Source of the DNA: Scolanthus callimorphus
Taxonomy: Eukaryota; Cnidaria; Anthozoa; Actiniaria; Edwardsiidae
Reading direction: 5' to 3'
NCBI GenBank assembly: GCA_033964015.1
Contig: CM066922.1
Location: 27,274,961-27,338,960, forward strand
Length of the DNA: 64,000 nt
The notes below the pieces were generated by a model. It saw only the letters and a list, made by a program, of their open reading frames with translations. It was not told where the DNA came from and did not search any database. Shown one piece after another: positions 11,373-22,335 of this stretch. Positions within the stretch are counted from its first letter, which is position 1. Each line of letters begins with the position of its first letter. The translations under genes and the position numbers were made by a program.

Positions 11373-12239
11373 TACCAATTATTCTAAAAACACGTCCTTT
11401 GGAAAATTTAAAATATCCCAAACAGACGAGCTTAATATATCAAATGAACTACACCATTTGGTAGTGCAGAGGTTGCTTAAGCTCTGTGAGAACAATTATG
11501 GAAATCGGAAGATTTTTTCAGGGTCAAATATAGGCTACAAGTTGAGGTCTATTTCTGCAATAAATACTCGGGAGCCACCTTAACAACGGGAAAACGACCA
11601 ACGAGCGGGCCAACAAGCCGATGGCAGAGCTCTACGAAAATACGTTGGCAAATTCGGAGTACAGTCGTGAAGAGGGGTACAACTTGGTTGAGGTGAGAGT
11701 GACTTTTCTAATCAAGAAACCATTTGATTATGTTACTAATAGGAGCTAGTATTCTTTTACAGATGTGAGAATGTGAATGGCGTCTAATGAAAACGAGAGA
11801 CGAAAACGTGAAACGGTTCCTCCGGGAAAAGTACACTCGACCCCTCGATTTTACTCTCACACTTCCCTGATTTTACAAAGACGCTGAACCGTGAAAAGAT
11901 CTTGGAGTGTGTACGGAACGGGAAATTGTTTGGTTTTGCAGAGGTGGATATCCATGTTTCTGACCATCTCAAGGAAACGTTTGATTTGTTATTACCAAGT
12001 TTGAAGTGAATCTAATTATCCCAAACATAATTATACATCAAACACTGTTGGCCTCTTTTGCCCTTGTCTTGTTGTGACGTCATTTTGTGCTAATTTGCAT
12101 AAGTAAAAATCTTGAATATCTCTGTAACCAAAAGAGCTATGAACGCGAAATAAGCGACATTCTTCCTTATTTTGAATGTGCAATCAAATAAGTCATTAAA
12201 ATTTCAGCATTGAGTAGCACTTTAAGAGTTCCGTCCTAT
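11373..12239. other. no gene recognised
   Basis: No supported feature. Fragments around 11580-11760 look like former unique sequence but match no family I recognise. Confidence 0.4.
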
Positions 12240-13806
12240 CACTGGAAAACTTTTCGCATTTCCAAAGTATGGAAAAAATGTGTCGTTTCTTTGGAAATTA
12301 ATTGGAAACAGCAATTTCCAAAAAAAATTGTACATTTACAAAGTTGAACATTTACTGGAAATAATTTGGAAATTTAAGACTGCATTTTATTGGAAATACT
12401 TTGGAAATATAATAGAATATTTTGGAAATACTTTGGAAATGCCACAAGCATGAATTTGAAATACTTTGGAAATGCCACAAACATTGATTGGAAATACTTT
12501 GGAAATGCCACTAGCTGATTGGAAATACTTTGGAAATGCAACAAACATTGATTGGAAATACTTTGGAAATGCCACAAACATTATTTGGAAATACTTTGGA
12601 AATGCCACAGACATTGATTGGAAATACTTTGGAAATGCCACTAGCCTTGATTGGAAATACTTTGGAAATGCCACAAGCATTGATTGGAAATACTTTGGAA
12701 ATGCAACAAGCATTGATTGGAAATACTTTTAAAATGCTACTGGCATTGATTGGAAATACTTTGGAAATGCCACTAGCCTTGATTGGAAATACTTTGGAAA
12801 TGCTACTGGCATTGATTGGAAATACTTTGGAAATGCTACTGGCATTGATTGGAAATACTTTGGAAATGCTACTGTCATTGATTGGAAATACTTTGGAAAT
12901 GCCACTAGCATTGATTGGAAATACATTGGAAATGCCACAAGCATTGATTGGAAATACTTTGGAAATACTACTCGCATTGATTGGAAATACTTTGGAAATG
13001 CTACTGGCATTGATTGGAAATACTTTGGAAATGCCACAAGCATTGATTGGAAATACTTTGGAAATGCCACAAACATTGATTGGAAATACTTTGCAAATGC
13101 CACAAACATTGATTGGAAATACTTTGGAAATGCTACTGGCATTGATTGGAAATACTTTGGAAATGCTACTGGCATTGATTGGAAATACTTTGGAAATGCT
13201 ACTGGCATTGATTGGAAATACTTTGGAAATGCTACTGGCATTGATTGGAAATGCCACAAGCATTGATTGGAAATATTTTGGAAATTCTACTGGCATTGAT
13301 TGGAAATACTTTGGAAATGCTACTGTCATTGATTGGAAATACTTTGGAAATGCCACTAGCATTGATTGGAAATACTTTGGAAATGCCACAAGCATTGATT
13401 GGAAATACTTTGGAAATGCCACAAACATTGATTGGAAATACTTTGGAAATGCCACAAACATTGATTGGAAATACTTTGGAAATGCTACTGGCATTGATTG
13501 GAAATACTTTGGAAATGCTACTGGCATTGATTGGAAATACTTTGGAAATGCTACTGTCATTGATTGGAAATACTTTGGAAATGCCACTAGCATTGATTGG
13601 AAATACTTTGGAAATGCCACAAGCATTGATTGGAAATACTTTGGAAATGCCACAAGCATTGATTGGAAATACTTTGGAAATGCCACAAACATTGATTGGA
13701 AATACCGTACTTTGGAAATGCCACAAACATTGATTGGAAATACTTTGGAAATGCCACAAACATTGATTGGAAATACTTTGGAAATGCCACAAACATTATT
13801 GGAATA
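12240..13806. repeat. 33-bp minisatellite element built on TTTGGAAA
   Basis: From about 12430 to 13803 a 33-bp unit (ATTGATTGGAAATACTTTGG plus AAATGCCACAAGC or variants) repeats about 41 times. Main variants differ in the last third: GCCACAAGC, GCCACAAAC, GCTACTGGC, GCTACTGTC, GCCACTAGC. Runs of the same variants recur in the same order, pointing to higher-order duplication. Because 33 is a multiple of 3 and no unit contains a stop, frames of up to 432 codons stay open on both strands; these are artefacts of the repeat. The left flank begins CACTGGAAAAC, then CATTTCCAAAGTATGGAAAA, which recurs inverted at 40006-40042. Confidence 0.9.
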
Positions 13807-15412
13807 CACTTTTACCTTCAGTTGAATACAAAGACTTGACTAAACATTGCAATTTGAAATACATTTATTTTGAAAAATATAAGCATATAATATCTAATAT
13901 AGATAAATAATAAATATTCCACAAAAAATAATATCCATTTTAGTATGGCATCATATGGAAAAACAGATGCCTGTTGATGACCCAGCTCTCAACCAACCCA
14001 GAAATAATTTTGCCTTGGACCTGACCAACCGGACTTGCCCTAAGTTTTCTTGTCTTTTATCACTACAGCTACCAAGAAGGCTCAGGCATTACTGCCTTCG
14101 TATGGGACCCCAAAACCCAGCCACCTACTTCCAAAACTAAGCCTGCTACTGTACATCAAAACTTATTGAAATCCCTGCTTTTAAAAGGCAGATTTTTTTT
14201 TTCATAACTTGGAGCAATTTTGGCAGAAAGTCCACAAAAATATTGTTAATGTTAAAAAGTATTTTCCCGATAAAACATATCAACTGAAAGCTGAGAAAAA
14301 TTAATTTTAGTTTTTGCAATGAGATGAATTTTTGCACCTAAAAAAATTAAAGCAAAGAAAACATTTGTCTTAATTCTTGGGATCCTTTAATCTTTTTAGG
14401 TTGTTAAATCTAACAACATCATCCACAATGATTCTACATGGTGGATCCACAAAAAGTCAGCACATTTTCTTTTAATAATATCGCAGTTAGATTTGACCCC
14501 CTTGCTGCTCTTGACATCACCAAAACCAATTAATTTGAAATACAATATTGAGATTTCTTTATATTATTATTTGCTAATGTATTCACAATTGTTTATTATG
14601 GTTTCGCCAAATTGGCTGAGACTTTCTAATTATGTGAAGCAATTAAATTTAACATCATATTCAAATTTGGTGGAAAACTCATTAGCAAAATTTTGGAACA
14701 GGAACAGGGGTCCACAGTAGCTGGGATAGTATTAAAAGTATTAACGCAAACAAAGTTTGAAATGTTTTAAAATATCGCTAAATCATACTTCCTACTGGTA
14801 CTGTCCTCTAAGTTTGTTATTCGTCACACAAAAGTTATGACCGAATTTCACATTTTAAAGAAAATCCACTTGGATTTTTCGTGGATGCCTCCCAAGAGCT
14901 TTGATGGCCTCCTCCTTGAGGTTACAAAGCTTCTTGACCCTTTTCAGTCATCTGTGTCTGCTCTTTGATAAAATAAGTAGAACAGACCACATTTAGTTTA
15001 TGTATTACTTTCCCAATATCAAGTGGAAGCTGAGAAAGTCTAAGTGCATTTCCATTAAATATCAATTTTGTCAAAACCAATCTCTTTCCCAGTGTATACT
15101 CCGCTGTTGTTGTTTGTCGTAGGCTCTGGCAGCAGACAATCGCAGCTGATTCTGATTGGCTGATATTCCCACCCGCCATTTTGAAATTCGTCTAACCGAC
15201 AAAGACGGTTACCACATAATGGAAAACCGGATGTGCTAGATTCTGACATCTGGTTTCGCCTGCGTCCAGAGCCTCCAAGTCAGCATGACCGAGAGGCTCT
15301 GGTAACGAGATTGGGTCAAAACATTTATAATATTCAGTTGAAGGATATCAAACTTGGAGGACAGTAGGAGGTGTCACTTAGCATGTGTTAATACATTTAA
15401 GAACATCCCTGC
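13807..15412. repeat. old duplicated sequence, no gene
   Basis: Segments here recur at 15830-16650: AAAAGTTATGACC, TTTATGTATTA followed by TTTCCCAATA, GTGGAAGCTGAGAAA, AAGAGCTTTGA(T/C)GGCCTCCTCC and TTTTCAGTCATCT. This is a diverged dispersed duplication without recognisable coding content. Confidence 0.55.
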
Positions 15413-15962
15413 TACAGTGGACCCCCCTTGTTCCTCTTTAAACATCTCTAAAACAAAATTATTGTGATCATTTCTGCATGAAATTTTAAAAATTGGTGTT
15501 TAATTTAATTAATTCATCGATAATCGGCATGTCTGGTGCACATTTGTGACATAACGACATAAGAAAAATATCACACGATCAAAATTTAGTGGTTTCCAAA
15601 CACTGAAGTCGACAAAAAATAACATAAGATTGCTTTGGTGAAGTAATCTAATGATGATCTATGGAAAATATTGATTATTTCAATTATTTTCCCATGTCTT
15701 TTTCATTGAAACATAACTCCCTTATGTTGTTATGTCACTAGTGTGCACCGGGCTTTAGGCAATTCAGTGGAACTAACTAACATAAATAAACAAAAAAGCA
15801 AACAAATAAACAAAGCTCAAGTTTGGTTTGGCCGATTTTGCTAAAAACTTTCTGAATATCTGAGGCAATTAAATTGAACGCCAATTTTGAAATTTCGTGC
15901 AAACGTGATAGCAAAATTGTGTTTTTAGAGATGTTTAAAGAGGAACAAGGGAGTCCACTGTA
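15413..15962. repeat. TIR element with a nested MITE
   Basis: TACAGTGGA and CTTGTTCCTCTTTAAACATC at the left are mirrored by GATGTTTAAAGAGGAACAAG and TCCACTGTA at the right. The inverted similarity runs on for about 100 bp. Without the inner MITE at 15531-15753 the element would be about 330 bp. Confidence 0.75.
15531..15753 (-). repeat. GCACACTAG-type MITE nested in another element
   Basis: Ends GTCTGGTGCACATTTGTGAC and GTCACTAGTGTGCACCGGGC. The interior (AAATTTAGTGGTTT, GAAGTCGACAAAAAATAACAT, AAGATTGCTTTGGTGAAGTA) is the reverse complement of the MITE at 63781-64000. Confidence 0.8.
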
Positions 15963-16650
15963 AATGGGATATTATTAAAAGATCGAAATGTGTTTAACTC
16001 TGATCTCTCCTACTGTCCACCAAGTTTGATATCCATTACATGAATAATTATTATAAAAGTTATGACCAAATTCATATTTTACAGAAAATATGCTATTGGA
16101 CTTTTCGTGACCATACAGTACGTATATAGTTTATGTATTATTTTCCCAATAAAAATATAAGTGGAAGCTGAGAAAAGCTAGCAATTCACAACAAATTCCT
16201 CTACATGGTCTACATTACATGAATTCAAATCTTAATTAAATAATTACTTTAATTTATTGGGGTTCAACAGTCTAATAAAGGGAACCTAGTAAGCTACAGT
16301 GATCGTCTTTTAGTCTTTTACATTTGTTTATATATATACAGTATGTTGCAATATTTTATTTGTATTGTTTGTTGTTTTTATTCATTATTGTCTGTCATCG
16401 TCCTTAGGGGTCAGTCGCCACTGACCACCCATTGCCGGATTAGCTTGCAATTAGTGGCAATTAAAATATTATTTTAAGGTTAAAGTAGGGTTCACTAGCA
16501 TACATTACATGAACCTCTTTGATGGCCCAAGAGCTTTGACGGCCTCCTCCTTTGTAATGTTATTTAGGGGCACAACTTTTCAGTCATCTCCCTCTGCTCC
16601 CTGAATATTAAGTAGAATAGATACCACAATTAAAAGAAAAACATGATCTT
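15963..16650. repeat. diverged copy of 14.3-15.0 kb sequence
   Basis: Shares ordered blocks with 14270-15010 (AAAAGTTATGACC, GTGGAAGCTGAGAAA, AGAGCTTTGACGGCCTCCTCC). No gene. Confidence 0.5.
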
Positions 16651-18122
16651 TGAGCAGTTTACTGAATTATTTGAAGAAGAAAAATCTATGTAAAAAAAAG
16701 TATGGCAGCAAACTCTGCAAAAAATTGATTGGGCTAATCCATGTAAATCTTCGTAAATCCTCTATTGAGGTATTTGAATTTCACAGGGGTCATGCTAGAG
16801 GATCTTGAATTTTACAGAAAACTGAAATTCCCAAATGGTTGAAAAACAGAACTTCTGGATTTGCACAGGGATAGAGCAATTTCAAGTTCGCTATGTTTTT
16901 GTGAGTGGAATGACAAACTACTTGAAGCCCGCCAAAATGCAAACTTTAGTACTACATATTTATCCAGAATCACAAAAACTTCATTGAAGAACTGCTTGAC
17001 ATTCACTATCGAAATTGAGACTCCCACAATAGTTACTGTATGTGCCCTAGTAATAACAGGGGTGAGAATTCCATACTGACAATAAGCATTGAAATTAAAC
17101 CATGGATCACCTACAAGTCTACCTACCAGTTCAGCTAGGACATTGCCTTGTTGAGCAGATTAAGTTGGTTCTGGTGCAGCCGCTCTTGTATCTTTTGTTC
17201 ATATTTCTAATAAGTACAAAAGAACAAAATGACAAGGCCCATAAGCCGCCAAGTTGCATTGCAGGCTCACAGAGAATAAAACGCAGTTGAAAACTCTATG
17301 CAAATTTGCAGTTTGAACTTTTGAATTGCGAAGAACAATAAGAACCCCTTGGGACCTACTGTATCTCCGCTGAGTAGCCTGATTCTCTATACTGAATTGA
17401 CTGTTGGGACTACTGTAGTGTATTTCTACCAGGGGGCATTTACACTGGATTTCAAGTTCAAAAGGACTTTAAATCCACGGAAAAGTGGACAAAACAACCA
17501 TCAGATAAACACATTAGTAAGTAGTCTTTATTTTTCTTGCAATTCCTTCTAACTGATGGAATATTTAAGTAAACTTTCTATATTTCCACGCTCCTGTGAA
17601 CCCTGTGGTCCATGGACTCGCCATGAAAAATATTTTTTAGATTTTTAGAAAACCTTTTTTGGAAAGGGTGTGGATTTGATACATCACTCACAGGGTTGCA
17701 AGCTGGTGTTAGTGTCTTCTTTTTAATCAATGCGAGGAGGAGAAGCTGCCATTCAGCATTTTCTTTAGCAGGGAAATACTGTGTTTGGCATGTTGTTTGG
17801 CAAATGCTTTACAATAAAGATAAATTTTCCGTGAATGAATGCTTAGAACTTAGAACATTTCATTTAACGGGAGAAGTGTAATTTAGTTAGTTTTTTTTTT
17901 ACAATTTGTAGCTCAAAATGGCAAATGTTGTACTGCAATCTCCCTAAAATTGAAGATCAAGATAAAAGAGACCAAACAAGATGATTTTAACCCCTAAAAG
18001 TTACAACAATCATTCCCAACCAAAAAATATATGCCCCAGGGCGTCTCCCTACTAAAGAAAATGCCTGAACAGCCGCAGTTTCTCTCCTTGCATTGATTTA
18101 AAAATAACACCAACTTGTAGCC
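16651..18122. other. no gene recognised
   Basis: Several short open frames (16861-17079, 17102-17290, 17349-17552) have no family resemblance and no convincing splice context. Confidence 0.4.
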
Positions 18123-18342
18123 CAATCTTGTACCCAGAGCCTGTGATCTTTTGGCCAGCATCAAGATTCAGGGCTCTGGGGGAATCCGATTTGTGAGCAT
18201 GCGTGGTAGGTCAAAAACGTAATGAACTTTCATACAACGTTCAAACCGGAAACCCAGAATCTGGGTTAAAAGAAATTGATTCCCCCAGAGCCCTGAATCT
18301 TGTCGCTGGCCAAAAGATGACGGGCTATGGGTACGAGATTGC
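18123..18342. repeat. fold-back MITE
   Basis: CAATCTTGTACCCAGAGCC, GATCTTTTGGCCAGC and CAAGATTCAGGGCTCTGGGG at the left face CCCCAGAGCCCTGAATCTTG, GCTGGCCAAAAGATGACGG and GTACGAGATTG at the right. Arms of about 60 bp are nearly perfect. Confidence 0.8.
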
Positions 18343-21300
18343 TTGTACCGTAACCCTGTATGATAGTACCAGTAGTTAGCTAGACAGGTTTTCTACCTCA
18401 GAGCATTAAAATACTATAATTTATTTTAGGGATGCTAGTGTTTTACTGGAAACTAAAACACTCATCTTTTCCGTATTATTATGTAGGTTCCTCACTAATT
18501 TCCTCACTTCTGCAGTGAAATCTCGCTCAGTTACTCGAGTTTTAAGCCACAAAAATTAGGTTTTGTTCTAGCTCTAAAGAGAAAAACCTTAGCTCAATTA
18601 TGGAAGAGAAAGCTACAGCAACACAAAGGGAAATTAATGAGTTCTTAACTAATCAGAAAGGAATCAGAAAGGGAGCATTTCACAAAATATTATTAGTACT
18701 TTTGACTTTACCAAGTGAGTTGTTCAATTTATTATATTTTGCTATGTCAATCTTATCCATAATAAAAAGAACATTACACGGTGGCTTGAAGATATGTATT
18801 TTATTTTCTTGTGTAAAAAAAATATTTTACTCGCTGCCCTTGTTCGTTAAATATTGTTCTTGCCCTCTATCAATGTAGTACAGACAAGGAAACCTAAAAA
18901 TCCTAAGAATCCTAAAAATCCTAAAGGCCCTCTATCCATGTACAGGGCATGTCTGAAGCTCGCACCTTGAGAGCTTTTCCCGCCTTGGAAATATATAAAT
19001 TACAGTTACATATTTCCTCAATTTCTAGCATTTTCTGAGCGATTTGGATGATAAAAGAACGAAAAACTCTAGAAAATTCGACTCTAAAAATTGCATATCG
19101 CTTCCTTACTGAAATTTATGCCCAGGCGTTCCTGGTGACTACAGCACCAGGGGAGGGAAATGCTACCAATGATCATCATGGGGTCTGCGTTTACACAGGG
19201 GGGTCTGCTTTTACACAGGGCCTATTTTATTACATGTATGTAGTCATGTATGTAGTGATTCAAACTATTACTACCATTTTGGAATCAAACATGCATAATT
19301 TACTACGGTAGAGGGAGATGGTTGCAGACTAATGAAATATTTTGGCCTTGAACACACAAAACAATTTTAGCAATGCATGGTATTGGTGTCCGTATACGGA
19401 TCAATTACCTGATGCTGAACTCCGACATCACTTAACATTGGGAGAAGTTCCACTCATGTCATGTCTTGTTAGAAACTCCTTTCCACACTCAGTCTGAAAA
19501 ATACATATAATTCTGTTGCCTGTAATATGAAACTATTTTTATGTTTGATAGATTTTTTCTTTGATAAAAGAAATCAGCCCGAAAAAAAAATGAAAAAGCT
19601 ACCTCTTCAGGTTCGACAGTTCATGCAGAGGTTATAGGATAGTTTACCTCCAGTAATTTTGTGGAAACTATATTATGACAATGATGTTTTTGCGTGTGAT
19701 AAATCGGGTTGAAATGGTCTCATTATTTAGGTTGCTTAACTTGAAAATCATACTTTATACAGCTAAAACCACTGAAAGCACACTTCAGTAGTGACACATG
19801 CTTGACCTTTAAGGTGAAAACATTACAAACAAGACCACAACTGTTGTGTACACAAAGTTCTGGAGTGTTGACAAGCAAACAAAAGGTACCAACCATAACA
19901 CTGGCCCTTAAGCAACTGTCACATGCAAACTAAGAGAATTGGCTGATGAGAAGACAATGGCATCTTGGTTACTGGTTGAGTTACATTGCATGTGAGTTGG
20001 GTTGAATAACCTACTTAGCGGCATGTCTCTTGAACAGAGAGCGTACACAACAGATGCTCCAGGGTTCAAACTATTTTTTGCAAAATCTGCTCAAATTTGC
20101 GGGCTTCAAGGGCACTATTACTACCAACCTGCACAAAATTCACAAAATGTTGCAATGAGCATACGTACGCATCATCAAGCAATTCTGCACCTTCCACAAA
20201 TATGCAACACAAAATTTGCCATCGATTTTGGCCATTTTCGCAAACAATTTGACTCATGTCCCACACAATTAACAACATTTATTTTGTTCCTTTATTTTGA
20301 GGTGAAATACACTACTGGCAAAAAGAAACGAGACAGAATTTCGCCGAATTTCGGACATTGTTTAGACGAATTTTCGCGCGAAAATTCGGCAAAAATTCGG
20401 TAGACCTTTTACTCGATTAACAGCGAATTTTCGCTTGGCGAAAATTCGCCAAAGACTTTGGAGAATAAATGTACGTTTTACAAAGCTCTTTAAATAAATT
20501 TTCCAAGTCGATGTTGACCACGCGACGCCACTACGCACTTTGGTAAATGAATAAATGATCTACGCACTTTCGTGACAATGTCAAGACATGGTAATGCAGC
20601 TCACAATCAAAACTTTCTCTTGACTGTGGGCAAAAAGAAAACACTACAGAGAACACAAATGGAGAGCTGACATTTTTAGAAGAGAGAACTTGGTCTTTAT
20701 ACCGCAGAAATGTTTAAACGGCTTGGGAGAAAAAGTAAACAAACTCACCTGAACACGAGGTCACGCACTCATCTCCGCAACGCCGGGAAAAGGTAGGGTT
20801 GACTTGAGTTTTAAAATCTTCCTTCTGATTCTTTGATATTATCTTTGCAAATGCTACTTTGGATTTCCCTTGCAGGAATTAGCAATTTTAAAACAATCAT
20901 AACTTAGTAGTTTGACGCGCTCCGTGTTGAATGTGGTTGCGTTTGTCGATCGAACAAGTGAAAGTCACGCTAATTCAGAATGCAAAAATTTCTCACTTTC
21001 TTTTGTTTTCTTCTTTTGTCGCTCTTTCCTTCCTAGGGAACCTTTTGTTTATAACGACTACAAGTAATTTATATCAAGCTTACAAAACCTATAAAAAATC
21101 ACGAGTGAATTGTTCTCGATTACTGTAGCAAACTAATTTTAAATTGCAGAGAAGTTGAGCGTCGTCTAGCCGATGTTTTTCCCAAGCTTTAATTAATTAA
21201 GCGGTTTGCGCGCGGTCGTTTAGAAAAGCAGAGTTTTTTCCAAACTTTTCAAGACAAATAACTGTGTAATTATAATCTTCAATAAAGTAGAAACACAAGA

Positions 21301-21674
21301 CAGTAAAAAGGCATGTGTTGTATTTAGCGGCCTAACATCGCGCGGACGTTGTGATTGCTAATTAGCTTTACATCGCGCGCTGGAGAAAACAAAGTACCAT
21401 CAAAGCGCTGTACACTTATCACTGTTGCTCTACTTTATTTGACCAAAAAATGAAATATATATTATGAAAAGAAAACCTGCTTGGGTAAGCAGGCAAGAGT
21501 TCATTATTCACCAAATATATAAACTCATCAGATATACATGTAATCCAAAGCGTGGTTCGCCATTACATGTTTCAACTACAGGTAAGTTGTATGTTTTTGT
21601 TTCAACCTGATTCATTACATTTTTGGGTGCTCTCCATTTCCCAAAAATTTTCAGTTTGAGTTGAGGCCGGGGTG
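18343..21674. other. no gene recognised
   Basis: Small frames at 18600-18878, 19048-19311 and 20002-20403 are unsupported. A short doublet GGGGTCTGC(G/T)TTTACACAGG lies at 19180-19222. Around 20330-20450 the words CGAATTTTCGC and CGCGAAAATTCG recur in both orientations, suggesting a small palindromic repeat. Confidence 0.4.
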
Positions 21675-22215
21675 TTTTCCATTTACCACAATTTTCCAGT
21701 AATTCTGATTGGAAATCAAATTGAAAGAATTTTTCTGGGGAGAAAACCAGGAAGATGTCAAATGGAAAGCATTTTCCAGATATTTTCGAAATTATCAGTT
21801 TCTTGGACAAGCTCAAAAGGCATTGTCCTACGGGTACATTTTTGGTAATTTTTGCCCCGGCGTGTCTATCTTGCAGGTGGGTAGCACTATTTCGAGATAC
21901 AAGATACAAAGATACAAAGATGCAAAGATGCAAAGATACAAAGATACAAAGATACAAAGATACAAAGATACAAAGATACAAGGGGCGCTTTCCATTTGAG
22001 CAAAAATTCTGATTCGTGTTTCCGGGAATTTCTGTGGTCAAACTGAAAGGTTCAAACCGAAAAATCACGTGAGCGTCTCGAAAATACCCGGGGTGCTTTC
22101 CATTTACCACAAATTTTCGGCATAATACCGGTTGGAAATCTGAAATGGAAAGCGTCTTTTCGGGGAAATAACCGGGAATATGATGTCAAATGGAAAGCGA
22201 TTTCCCGAAAGTTTG
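21675..22215. repeat. two related blocks around a microsatellite
   Basis: TTCCATTTACCACAA and GATGTCAAATGGAAAGC occur near 21679-21768 and again near 22099-22199. The two blocks are diverged copies of one 110-bp segment about 420 bp apart. The repeat ends just upstream of exon 1 of the MULE-like gene, so it could supply its 5' region; no promoter motif is clear. Confidence 0.55.
21896..21983 (+). repeat. (AAGATACA)n microsatellite with conserved flank
   Basis: About 10 copies of an 8-bp unit. The flank GGGTAGCACTATTTCGAGATACAAGATACAA is shared, as reverse complement, with the microsatellite at 35557-35665. The tract is thus part of a dispersed element and not a chance expansion. Confidence 0.8.
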
Positions 22216-22335
22216 AAAATCCCGGGTTCTGGAGTAAAGCTGGGTAATTATTTGCGGCTTACGCGCAGGCCCAGTGGATTTTGCCTGGAAGCGAGGCATA
22301 TGTTTCTCCAAAGAAGTTCGAAGTTCTATTTAGCG

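Noticed and set aside
12430..13803. CRISPR-like array
   Set aside because: Units are contiguous 33-mers without unique spacers, in animal-type sequence with no cas genes.
12511..13825. Open frames of 431-432 codons on both strands
   Set aside because: They are the 33-bp minisatellite read in different frames; a stop-free unit with a period divisible by three opens them automatically.
21508..22110. 200-codon minus-strand frame with YLCIFVSL repeats
   Set aside because: Reads through the 8-bp microsatellite and duplicated blocks; no independent support.
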